A DNA stretch of 64,000 bases from Cheiracanthium punctorium (taxonomy: Eukaryota; Arthropoda; Arachnida; Araneae; Cheiracanthiidae). Below are positions 21,086-31,215 of the stretch, piece after piece (positions within the stretch are counted from its first letter, which is position 1; each line of letters begins with the position of its first letter). The DNA is taken from the NCBI GenBank assembly GCA_038373885.1, contig JAWZYV010013030.1, forward strand, positions 558,001-622,000, in the 5' to 3' direction. The notes beneath the pieces are model-generated. The model worked only from the letters and a program-made list of their open reading frames with translations. It ran no database searches and was not told the origin of the DNA. The translations under genes and the position numbers were made by a program.

Positions 21086-23507
21086 TGCTGTTTTTTATTG
21101 ATGTGTTGAATTATTCGTTTTCTTCATTTTTTATTATCAGAGCTGTAATTATGATTATAAGCCCGAGAAAATAAATTTTAAATCAAGGCAAATACATTAC
21201 ATATATCTTAATACACTATAAGAAAGTATTTTTTTAATAAATAAAATATAATTTCACTATATTCTCTAGTTATAAAACGAATTCACAGTACAGTCAGAAT
21301 ACAGAAATGCAATCATGGTTAAACCAGCTGAGAGATTTAATTAAAGCAGCAGCCAAATTTATTTACATGAAAAAGGTAAAATAGTAGTTACTCACTTTGA
21401 GTGGAGATACCATAACTTCCTTTGTTTTACTACAGCTTTTTATAATCCAATCGTAAGAAATTATGCCCATTAAAGCAAAATGTTTACCGAAAGCATCCCC
21501 TCCAATATCTAGGTTGAATTTATTTCACAACTCTGAATATGAAAAAGATGCATTTGGTATTCGGATTTAAAATAAAATTATCACCAGCGAATACATCGAG
21601 AAGTAATCACACAGCAAAAGGACTTAGCATTAAATCCAGTATCCTCTTTAGAAACTCTTTTAATTCATATTTTGATAACGACATGTTTGTTCTTCAATGC
21701 CAGCCGCAAGCCACGATTCCGGCGTTGTGAATATGTACCGTTTTCCGTTGAAGAGCTTTGGTCACGTGATAGTAATAGGATATCTTACCAGCCATCGTTT
21801 CGTGGGGAAGTTAGAATACTCAAATAGACAAGATTTAAGTGAAAAATGGAGTTAAGTAGAATCTAGCGAATCTTGAGCATTGAGGCGAATTGAGGAGTTT
21901 ACAAATTATTGTCTTTAATGAGTATATTTCGGAAATTTTTAGCGTAAAAGGATTTAAATAAGCCAATAAGAAATTTAATCAACAAAGGAGTGTTGGTTTT
22001 AATCAATAGATTTAAGCGTGCACGAAAGTTTAATAAACAGGATTTATTTATTCATTTCTCTTTTTCTTTTTACAAATTTAATCTTATATGTATACAAAAA
22101 AATCTATCCGAGTGAAATTATTTAATCATGTCTGAAAGTGTTAAAATACTTTATTTTTATTAAATGTTTTGAGTATTCTATCACGAACATTTTTTGTTTC
22201 AATTTCACCGATACTAACTAAACTGATTCATTACATGTCTGTTGAACATTCAAGCCATTTTCTCCTCGTAATGTCTCCTGTAGAAAAAACGAAAGTTAAA
22301 AAATATAGTGATTAAGAGTGGGGTGAGCACTTTTTAGAAACATGCATCGAGTGTAAAAATCATTCGATTCATTTACCGCGGACATTGAAGAAGGTTCAAA
22401 TTATTTCTAAGCGAAAGTTCTGAATATTAGCATGATGAAACACGTAATTATTTTATGACCTTCCTGTGATTCAGCGACTTAATAACAAAGCTAATGGCTC
22501 AGCGGAAGTGTCTTTGGTCGTTAAGTGAAAAAGCCTAAATGGAAATTAGACATGAAAAGCATATAAGACGCCATTATAAGCTGCAGACATGTGGGCCACC
22601 GTTTATGCTTCATAATATCTCCCAAACACTCCATTAAGAAATACTTTGATTAATACATTTTAGTCTTAATTCGTAAATGATATTCGTGGGCTGGACCATG
22701 CTGATGAATTTAAATACACTGGAATAAAAATAGTGACTAGACCTGTGGTAAGCTGGTCGTCTGTAAATGAAATTCCCTATCACGTTCTGTATAATTCCAT
22801 TCCATTTGCAAGAATTCTTTGAGATAAAAACAGCTACTCTGGGTTTTGATTTTATTATATATGCTTCATTTATTTTTAATAGTTATACCACAACACGTTT
22901 TGTTTTTAATGAGGTTTATCATCATGAATATGCAAAATTAAATGCCACACCTTGGATTTAAGGCGAAATAATGGGAGAAACCATGAATGATTTAGGATTG
23001 TAAAACTCAGATGCTTTTGATTTGCGAACTGTTTCTGTGAAGTGTTTAGTTAAGTTTTAGATTAAATGGTCTCGCTGCGAAAGTTGAGAAGTAATTTTTG
23101 GCCCCAGTCTCATGTAGGTCTTCAAAAGCTAAGTCCACCTAGTCATTCTTCATTTCTGCCACCTATAGTTCGTATTTGAAATTTAGTTATTTTGAATAAA
23201 AAATAACAGTTACAAAAATTCGTTTTTGTTATATGTCGTGCAAAGTATCTAATATTTTAAAAATAATAATTGATTCCCATTTATAGGTAAGAAAAAGTTG
23301 TAGAGTTCAAGCATGACTGCAGGACACTCCATTTATAGATATCTTCTGCGGTTACCATTGCTAAGAAAATTGTTTTCGGAAAATATCTATTTTGGATTTT
23401 CTCTCTGTAGCTCTTGCTCTTTAACCTCTCTGAAGTGAAGTTTAAATAAGTATCGCATTTTAATTCATGAGAGTAGGTATAATAGACTCTCTCTCTCTCT
23501 CTCTCTC

Positions 23508-23553
<46 letters not shown>

Positions 23554-24479
23554 TACCATAAAATTCTGAACCTGGCCATAGACATTTATTATAAATGTCT
23601 GGCAAATGTACAAGAAATAAAATCTTATGTCAGTGTTTTGGGGACACCCTGTACATATGAAAAACCAAAGAAAAAATATTAACATAAAATCTCACATATA
23701 TATTTGTTTTAATTATAAATTTAATATCTGTACTCAACGTTTACATTCGCTTTTCTCTACCACTTTTACACACACACACACCAAAAAAAAAAAATCCAAA
23801 ACTTGAATCTATATAACATCTATATATAGTCGATAAATTTGTTTTCAGGCATTTCAGCATCAAGAGTATGAAGTTAAACTAGAAATGTGTAAACACAAAC
23901 TGTGGTGCCAGAGTCAAATTCGTCTTCTCAGATAATCTTTTACGGTTCAAAACAGTCATTTTTTTCGTGTGAGGTGTCTTTACTTTAAAATTCGAACACA
24001 GATATTTTTGACAAACAGTAATAATATTCTGGATTACATGCAGCACTATTTTGTGTCAAAACCTTTTAAGTTAAATTGAATGAATAACTCAAGCTGAAAT
24101 TCCAAGCAGAAAAGACATTGAAAGAAAAATCTGTTTTTTTTTTTCTTTCTTTTTTAACAGTTTCACAGTCTTCATGCAAAAGTAGCATACTTTTCTAAAA
24201 CTTTTATACTTCAGCATCTCATTATTTTAGCTAACATTTTGAAAACGGAACAAAATAGTTCCAGTTTTCATATTTCTTTGGCTGAGAGTTAAAAATTCCA
24301 TGGCATGACATAAATTACAGAATTTTTTTTGATAGCCTTAACCTTTATAAGTTTTCGATAACACTTAACTCCTATTAGTCTTTTTTTTTTTTAAAAAGAA
24401 TATTAACTTATAACTGTAAACAATCTTAGATGATTTTTACTTATTTGCACATAAGTGCAGTGCATTTCAACCGTGAACT
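21086..24479. other. no gene seen
   Basis: No recognisable gene or transposon outside the compound microsatellite at 23487-23550. The short frame at 21539-21730 has no known domain. Confidence 0.35.
23487..23550. repeat. (CT)12 then (TA)n compound microsatellite
   Basis: Twelve CT units, one G, then about 19 TA units. The frame reading through it is an artefact. Confidence 0.97.
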
Positions 24480-24720
24480 TTTCGGTATTCAGATTTGAAT
24501 GGAAATATATATTTTGATCATTTCTAAATCCATTTTGACAAGTTTCAGCGTTACGTTTGTACGTACTTGTGTATGTACAATCTATTTTAACTAGTTCTTG
24601 TAGTTGTATTGATGTACGTACATAACATACATGTACGTATCACGTTTAACTAAAAAGAGTTGGTGTAGAATATCGATATTTTGTATACAGAACTGTTGTT
24701 GAACATCTCTAGGGGTACTA
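24480..24720. repeat. second copy of the GTACGT-containing repeat
   Basis: It shares TTTTGATCATTTCT, GTACGTA-type tracts and TGTAGAATATCGATATTTTG with 7541-8050 in the same order. More diverged, no ends defined. Confidence 0.45.
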
Positions 24721-25245
24721 GGTACTATCATAGAGGGTGCAAGTTAAGGATCCACCTGCACCTTTCCCACAGCTGAGAACAGTAAATAATTTTATTACAT
24801 ACTGAGCTTTTTTATATAATTTTAATAAAATATTTGATCGTCCGATAGTCCACACCTTCCCTTTACAAATGCAAGGACCTTTCCCTACAATCGCCTGTGT
24901 GACATCTAGTTGAGCATCTCCCTTATTGATTGTAATCGACGGAGTAGTTTATTTACAAGGTCACTCCAAAAATTTTCAATGCATTAAAATCTTCAGTCTG
25001 CGATCGTTTAAACTATACTTCGGGATCATCTTCAAGGAAATCAAGATAAATATTTATTAGTGAAGTTTTGTAAAAGAATACAAATTGTCGAAAATAGTAA
25101 TATGTAATAATCTTTTATACGATCAAACGAAAAAAAAAAAAAAAAAACTCTCGTGGATTTAGGTTCTGAAGTCTTTCAACAATGGAAATTCTCGGCAAAA
25201 AAGCTGGTGTTATAATGTAAAAATAAATAAAAACTTTGTAAAATG
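24721..25245. other. no gene seen
   Basis: AT-rich, with a poly-A run near 25130-25147. Nothing recognisable. Confidence 0.4.
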
Positions 25246-25266
25246 ACACACACACACACACACACA
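25246..25266. repeat. (AC)10 microsatellite
   Basis: About ten AC units followed by A-rich sequence, next to the CTGAAGA/CGAAACG motif at 25280-25325. Confidence 0.95.
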
Positions 25267-25345
25267 AAAAAAAGAAATTATCACAATCGTTTCGGACGAC
25301 ACAAATGGTTCACCCTTCTTCAGATGCAAGGAATTTCCCCATGGA

Positions 25346-25766
25346 CACTGGCAGGAAAGTTAGAATGAAAGTTTCATTTGTACCGCATTCGAACTAATCT
25401 TCATTATAAACTTTTTTTTCAAAGTTTTTAATTAATTTCCTTACTTTAAAGTTAGTGGACATTCATTCGCACCTATGATTAAATTATGGTTCCACCATGA
25501 CCGGGGGGATAAAGCTACTAAACATAGTAGACGGCTGAAGTGCGAAAGGCTGTGGCTCTGGCTTAGAGCGCGGATGTCAATCAAACGGTCTGGAGTTTGG
25601 GTCGGTTTTCTCCAGATATAACGTGAATACACGTAAGAACCTCCTAAATGGCAACCCCTCTGTGGCGATAGGTCTTGCATTTCTGAGTCTTAACCTACAC
25701 AAATAACACAATCCCCAAGTTATTAAAATAACACTCTTAAAATGCGTATACTTCAACAGACGTATA
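25346..25766. other. no gene seen
   Basis: Minus-strand frames at 25441-25680 and 25577-26128 cross into the hAT element and carry no known domain. Not called. Confidence 0.4.
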
Positions 25767-25853
25767 GTATAGGCCAGTGGTTCCCAACCGGCGGGTCGAT
25801 GACTTGTTTGGGGGGTCACCACAGACTGCATTTGTGGGAAATGAATAACAGAG

Positions 25854-25912
25854 GGGCCGCGGTAACCCACTTGGGAGAGGCATCTCTCTCGCAAGTTCGA
25901 TCCTGGGACCAA
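25854..25912 (+). repeat. tRNA-like SINE head inside the hAT element
   Basis: GCGGTAACCCACTTGGGAG resembles an A box and AGTTCGATCCT a B box, about 35 bp apart. I could not define the SINE's ends or duplications. Confidence 0.35.
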
Positions 25913-26399
25913 CCAAAGACCGCCTAGCGATCGGTAGTGCTGCCATCTATCGGCTCCTGAATGAGGTAGAAATGAACTGCTCCGGATTGAAATGAAGCAC
26001 AAGTTGACAGGTACTGCCGCTATCGATCTAATCTGGATTTGGGGCTGGTACAAAATGCTATAAAAGCAGAGGTGCTGCCGAAGCCCCCATAATCCATGAA
26101 AAAATAAGGCAGAACAGAATATTTTCACGTTTCTCTACCTTGAGACCTCCCTTTTTCCTTGAAAAGTAAAAATTTTTATTCTCGTCAGAGCTTGTATCCA
26201 GGCTTTTATGTTAAAACTACAAAATTGGCATTGTAAAGTGAATATAGGAGTGTTTACTGTGTTTGAAAACCTATGCATAAAGACAAAACAATCCAAAAAT
26301 GGAAGTGCAGTTAACTTAATGAAGGAAAACTACATTTAAAGGCCTCGAATCTGAAATTCGAAGATATTTCACGCATCTTTAGATGTCATCGATCTTCCT

Positions 26400-26710
26400 G
26401 ATGAAGCGCAGGATGAAATTTAGAATTTGCAAAATGACACAAGCTGCTCAGCACGCGTGGTTGATACGAAAAAAAAAAATCGTTAACTGAATTTTGGTGT
26501 GCTACACGTCGCTCATTTCCGATAATTTTCAAACTTTCGTCCCAAATGTTAGTGCCTTTGCATCCCCTTACCTGTGAGAAATTAGATGAGAGGGAGGAGT
26601 GAATTTTCTACTCTTTTATAGATCAAGACGAAAGCCAGGAATAAATTAGATGTCCAAGATGGCATACGGCTGGCTTTGACCAGTACTCAGCCATGAATAG
26701 CAAAATTTTT
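26400..26710 (+). pseudogene. decayed hAT transposase C-terminal (dimerisation) region
   Basis: Plus-strand conceptual fragments, broken by stops and frameshifts, follow the C-terminal part of ZBED5/SCAND3-type hAT transposases in order. First LQNDTSC near 26430, then EFWCATRRSFP at 26489-26521. LVPL and TCEKLDE follow to about 26590, then IKTKARNKLDV...IRLALTSTQP from 26622 to about 26697. In the family these correspond to the segment before and within the hATC dimerisation domain (typically LxDFW, LVPFATTYLCE, KTKxRNRLDV, LRLAL). The GFS segment between TCE and KTK is scrambled and an in-frame stop follows TQP. The catalytic domain upstream is missing. Non-functional. Confidence 0.7.
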
Positions 26711-26935
26711 TAGTCAAACTCAATCATCCATACCATTAATGATTAATGCATAGTTAAATAAATATCAATTTTAAATTCCAAAATATATTTTTTCATTTCT
26801 TGATTTTTTTAGTTTTTATTTATTTATTTATTTATTTTTACTAGTCAAACTTGGCGAAGGTTGGATAACGAATATTTTTGAAAAATGTAAAAGGGGTCAC
26901 GATTAAAAAAAAGTTTGGGAACCACTGGTATAGAC

Positions 26936-27703
26936 GTTTAGACGAAGTCATGTGTTGTCCACATCAGATTTTTTAAATAATAATCATGCTACTTAAATAT
27001 TTCATATTTACACATGTTCCTCGACACAACACCACCATAAACAAAATTGACCTAATTATAACTGAACATTAAAAAATGTGAAAAATAAATCAAATTATTT
27101 TTTTAGCACTCTTTTTCGTTGACCTGTGTCTGTAAATACGAAACAGCGAATCAATGTGTCGCTGCAACAAGTAAATAAATAAACAAACTATTAAAAAAAA
27201 AAATCTCAGGGAAGAGAGGGCTCCTGTCCTGCAGCGCCCTCTGTCGGCCAGGTCCTGAAACTGCAAAGACGCTGCAATTGCCAAGGCCGAGCGCGAAAAA
27301 GAGGCTGTCCTTGGACTCATCTCGCAACACCTCTACCTGAGAAAGTTGGTACCTCTTCTCTTGACTTCGCGAGGGGGTACAAGCGGGGATATTATGCCTC
27401 GATCGAGCTTGCTGTTTCCATTTCTGCCCGCGGTGCCTGCCGGGCGTCTCGGAATCAAAAATGGTTGTTGCACCGAGTTCCTTGATCGCAAGAGGCCCAT
27501 CGAAATCTGATGATGGTTTTACTAGGTAGGAGGGGAAAAAATTAATAGCGCCAATCGATATACAAGGATAAAATTGTGTTGATTCCAAACCTGTACTCCT
27601 CACGCTCATAGGCGTCGGCAGCATTGGGCAAAAATGCTGGAGGGGGCACAAAATTCTTTGTTATCCTTTTTCTTATAAATTCATTTGTATTTAACAAATT
27701 TGT
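26936..27703. other. no gene seen; GC-richer block at 27200-27660
   Basis: A minus-strand frame of 166 codons (27151-27651) is open but matches nothing I know. It contains a poly-T/Phe-rich tail and lies against a transposon-end-like block near 27611-27653. Treated as chance or repeat-derived. Confidence 0.35.
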
Positions 27704-27707
27704 TTAA

Positions 27708-27838
27708 CCCTTTGAGGCGCAACCCTTTCCCAATGCTAAAAAAAGGGCAGCCGTTGCCATCGCTCGACTTAACTACCAGCAAGATGGCGGACGATCGAAA
27801 CGTTCATCGCGTGCCACAGATCTAGAGACCCTTTTTTG
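27708..27838 (+). mobile_element. family P MITE, copy 2 (left part only)
   Basis: After TTAA at 27704-27707 come CCCTTTGAGGCGCAACCC, CCAATGCT, GGGCAGCCGTTGCC and the full left arm to the GAGACCCTTTTTTG point. There the copy stops abruptly. The second arm and right end are absent, and a different dispersed repeat follows. It may be a 5' fragment cut at the hairpin. Confidence 0.8.
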
Positions 27839-27844
27839 GGTCTT

Positions 27845-28070
27845 ATCAGCCAAGACTTTTGAAAATCAGGAAACAAACTTTGTTCTGTAGCGAATGGTAC
27901 GATTAAAATAAGCGGTAACTTTCACTGCATTGTAACTTTCTTGAGTACTTCACAGTATTTCCACGTGGCAACAGCACCTAACAGAGCCAAAAACTGTCGG
28001 AGACAACTGCGAATGTATTTGGTAAACCTAATAAAAAATAATGAGTTCCATAACAGTTTTGAATAACTTG
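27845..28070. repeat. dispersed repeat (copies near 10184 and 33474)
   Basis: The first part repeats 10184-10345 (ACAAACTTTGTTCTGTAGCG, AACAGAGCC). The second part (CTGTCGGAGACAACTGCGAA, TAATGAGTTCCATAACAG, TTGAATAACTTGGAATATTT) repeats 33474-33570. Both this copy and the one at 33474 are followed by a family-P element. Confidence 0.75.
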
Positions 28071-28181
28071 GAATATTTCTGATCATTTTTGCATTCCGTT
28101 CATTTTTGCATTTTTCCGATCATTTTTGCATTTTAGCATTTTGCCTGATCATTTTTGCATTTTTGCGTGCACATTTTTGCA
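28071..28181. repeat. GATCATTTTTGCATTTT tandem repeat
   Basis: The core (C/G)ATCATTTTTGCATTTT and its truncations recur about five times, directly abutting the next family-P element. Confidence 0.8.
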
Positions 28182-28633
28182 CCCTTTGAGGCGCAACCCT
28201 TCCTCAACAAAATTTGGACTCATTAACTGTGCTGCTCTCATTAACTGACGCAGCTGACTGTGCTGGCTGTGCCAACACAGTCAGCTTCGTCAAAAAAGGG
28301 TCTCCAGATCTGTGGCACGTGATGAACGTTTCGATCGTCCGCCATCTTGCTGGTAGTTAAGTCGAACGATGGCAACGGCTGCCCTTTCTTCAGCATTGGG
28401 CAATCTATCCAGTTGTTCTCGCATTCTTCCATTTTTCAGCAGATGTTAGTGCTGTTAAAAATAATCGTGACCATTTTTTTACGGGAAAGTAAGTGCTAAA
28501 AAGTAAACGATTCTCGTGGACCTATGTCAATCGTAACTATTTTTATAGAAATCAAATCTATTCTTCGTGACTGGCAACAGTCAGAACGCCAGAGTTTGTT
28601 TTTTCCAGAGTGGGAACACTGCGCGTTAAAGGT
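28182..28633 (+). mobile_element. family P MITE, copy 3 (single-arm type)
   Basis: It begins CCCTTTGAGGCGCAACCC and ends GCGCGTTAAAGG with TTTAA following. Instead of a left arm it has CTCAACAAAATTTGG, two CATTAACTG blocks and a GACGCAGCTGACTGTGC palindrome, then the right arm and the common 3' segment. This matches copy 1 (12677) and defines a subfamily distinct from the two-arm copies. The left TTAA is not preserved (TGCA). Confidence 0.85.
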
Positions 28634-28639
28634 TTAATC

Positions 28640-29678
28640 TTCCATCGTGTAAATTTACTTCGTCTGGGGCGACACATGCCCCTGTGCACGCTCCCCTCTG
28701 GATCCGCCAGTAGCAAAGGGGTAATTGACCCTTGCGAATTTTTTTGTGTCTTTTTTTACCGAATTTTCTGCTTTTTCTCTATATCGTAACCCTGTAATGC
28801 AATAATCTTTGATTAACTCCTGGAAAATATTCTACGGACGCCCATGCGCACAGTGTGTACTGACTGTGTTTCAACTGTCACCCTACATGTCTTATGGAAT
28901 TTTCAGAAAAAATCATAAGGGTAAGAAACAAAATCTAATCTCCGTCACAGTATTGATAACACAAATTAAGCGAAACTAATTGCTCCAGAGACTCGAAAAA
29001 AATCAGGATGATTCTTTATGAGTTGCACTATACTACACTAAAATAAATGTAAAAACGGCGCCTTTCATTACTTTCAGGGAGAACTTAAACACGGAATTGC
29101 ACAGCAAACATTTTCAAAGGATACAAAATTTTCGATTTTTAAAAATATCCTCTAAGAGTTTCTTAACTGGTTCAGGTTTATCGTTTACTTCAGTGTATAG
29201 TATAGCTTGTAGCGACATTCTAAATTTTTTCGAGTCTCCAGCAGATCTAGAATCATTACAAAACCGTACAAAAATTGCATGATTTCTTAAAAGTACAGTC
29301 TTAAGGTCTCGTTGAAGATGGATTTTAAGTTCTTTCTTTCATTGCAGCAAACACTTAACGGCGAAGATTCTCTTCTTGTCCCTGAATGACTCAGCGTTCA
29401 TTCAAAGACGTGATGTTCGGAAGCAACGCAGGGTACGAAAGGAAACCTATTGCACCTTTAAAATGAAGGAGGAGAGCAAATAAGTCTTGTATTCAGAATT
29501 TTTTAACACATAAGATTATTAAGGATGGAGAGGTGGACTTTGGAGGGCAGGGTTTTTAAAAAAGCTCGTTGGAGCTATTTTTTAAGTAATAAAAAAATCG
29601 TATTAGACGTTCTTCATTTCTTATTTTCAGCAGTTAAAATGATTGTTACAAATAGATGCTTATAAAAAATGAATATTA
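28640..29678. other. no gene seen; hAT-end fragment near 28700
   Basis: CTCTGGATCCGCCAGTAG at 28697-28714 resembles the right terminal repeat of the family at 2331 but has no partner end. Otherwise nothing recognisable. Confidence 0.4.
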
Positions 29679-29686
29679 GTATAGAG

Positions 29687-30141
29687 CAGTGTTTCTCAAC
29701 CTTTAATGGCTGACGGCACACTGAAAGTATCTAGAATTATTTCCGGCACGCCTGAACATAAAAATTGCAAAGGTTGTGTGATACAAAAGATTGATAAATA
29801 CAAATAACTTTAAAAAATTGTTTATTTACCAAAAAAAAAAAAAAAAAAAATTATAATAATACATTCAATGAAAGGGCTAAGCCTGTTTTTGCATGGGTCT
29901 TGCTGCAAACAGCTGTTTCAAAAATTGGCAGAACCTTTTTCCATGCTATGAAATAAAAGTTTCGCTCTTCTTGGTGTATAGCTTACTGAAAGTGAACAAG
30001 ATAGGACATGATAAATAGAAAATGTCATATCGCTGATATGACACCACGCAGTTTTAATAATTTTTCAAAAGCCCTGGCGGCACATTAGACTATATCTCAC
30101 GGCACATCAGTGTGCCGCGGCACACAGGTTGAGAAACACTG
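29687..30141. mobile_element. hAT-type MITE, CAGTGTTTCTCAACC ends
   Basis: The 455-bp insertion has ends CAGTGTTTCTCAACCT and AGGTTGAGAAACACTG (16 bp, perfect). The flanking 8-mers are GTATAGAG (29679-29686) and GTATAGAC (30142-30149). The subterminal sequences are GGCACAC and GTGTGCCGCGGCACAC. No transposase. This end type is common in hAT families of many animals. Confidence 0.9.
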
Positions 30142-30149
30142 GTATAGAC

Positions 30150-30974
30150 AGTCTCAAAATGCATTTCGCAAATAGGAATTCTGTCGGCAAAAAATATTAT
30201 CTAGACAAGTTTATCGATATCGACACTAAAGTTATACACTTTTAATTTTTATAACTTTAATTTTTACAACATGCGTCTATTTTCAGCTGAAAAATGTAGG
30301 TGTGCTGCAGTGACAGCAAGCTGGCGATCAGTAAAACAGAATTCTTATATAAACGGCGCTCAAGGGGTTAACTCTCCGTATTTCATTTTTCATCCGCGCA
30401 CTTTTCAACACCATCCAGTAAAAGCGACAGGAACATGTGCCGAGAGGCTTCTTCTTTTGCTCTCCCAATCCCAATCCCAATCATCCACCCTCCTCCTTGC
30501 AGCTTACCTTCTCTCTCTCTCCTCCCGATTACGATTCCTACGTGACTGGGGACAGCAGATTGAGCGATAAAGCACGAGCATAGAACACCCCCCCATTCCT
30601 CCTCCCATATCGTCTGCTGCGGCGTCTAAAAGAGCTTCTCTTTGCCGCGCACACGGTTTCTATTATAGAATGTTTTCAAGTGAAAATCGAATTAAATTTC
30701 TGTGTCATTGTTTCGTTCGACGCGTGCGAAGACATTTGTTTTCGCACGAGATCGGAGGAAACTAAAATGAAAACCCGATAAGGCCGAATGGGACAGGGCG
30801 GGGGGGTAAAACTTATGATACTTAAAAGGATCGCGGAAATCACTTTGTTTTATTCGCAGCTGTTTCACGAAGAAACAGAACATTTCGTGCTTTCCATGAA
30901 CATAACAAAATATGTCTTAGGCTTTATTTTCAAAATGCACTAGCAAAGTTTAATTTTTACTTAGAGGAAATTCT
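30150..30974. other. no gene called; GC/pyrimidine-rich unique block
   Basis: 30250-30700 is less AT-rich than its surroundings. It holds a TATATAA at about 30345, three tandem CCCAAT hexamers near 30467-30486 and a 99-codon plus-strand frame (30271-30570) with no known domain. It could be a promoter or untranslated exon, but nothing here proves it. Confidence 0.3.
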
Positions 30975-31215
30975 TGAAAGTGCGCTAGCGTTTAAAAGGT
31001 ACATTCGATTGAGCTCAAATTGGGTATGCATGTTATAAACTACCATCGTAAGACCGGTATTGATTTTTGATGTGTATATTACTTATAGTTTTCCTACAGG
31101 GCTACGACAAAGATTTCTTTTATATTCTGGCCTATGGGAGGAAATTATTGAAAGTGCGCTATCATTTAAACGGCGCGTTCGATTGAGCTTCAGTTTGCTA
31201 TATATGTTTGAATTA
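30975..31215. repeat. ATTCGATTGAGCTCAAATTGGG dispersed repeat
   Basis: Landmarks: GTGCGCTA(G/T)C, ATTCGATTGAGCT, CATCGTAAGACCGGTATTGA, CTACGACAAAGATTTCTTTT. The unit is about 175 bp, occurs about one and a half times here and again at 34795-35085. Confidence 0.7.

Larger units (their letters stand above)
25775..26927 (+). mobile_element. hAT element, CAGTGGTTCCCAACC ends, decayed
   Basis: The 1153-bp element has ends CAGTGGTTCCCAACC and GTTTGGGAACCACTG. The flanking 8-mers are GTATAGGC (25767-25774) and GTATAGAC (26928-26935), one mismatch. Both subterminal regions carry GGGGTCAC. The right half contains the decayed C-terminus of a hAT transposase (26400-26710, plus), and the left half a tRNA-like SINE head. 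It is an internally deleted former autonomous element or a close derivative. Confidence 0.85.

Noticed and set aside
25270..25345. Active hammerhead ribozyme
   Set aside because: The core reads CTGAAGA rather than CTGATGA and I could not draw a stable stem II by eye.
25577..26128. 183-codon minus-strand frame
   Set aside because: It crosses the left end of the hAT element and a SINE-like head. It is antisense to the element's own transposase remnant and has no known domain.
27151..27651. 166-codon minus-strand frame as a host gene
   Set aside because: No recognisable domain, no start context or splice support, and it runs into a homopolymer and a transposon-end-like block.
28071..28181. CRISPR-like array
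   Set aside because: Units are contiguous and degenerate with no constant-length spacers. This is a simple tandem repeat in a eukaryotic context.
27708..28633. Copies 2 and 3 as one family-P element split by an insertion
   Set aside because: Copy 3 begins with its own intact left terminal sequence and belongs to the single-arm subfamily, so two separate copies fit better. Not fully excluded.
27611..28714. A single large hAT element from CATAGGCGTCGG to GATCCGCCAGTAG
   Set aside because: The two ends are not inverted repeats of each other and the flanks share no 8-bp duplication.
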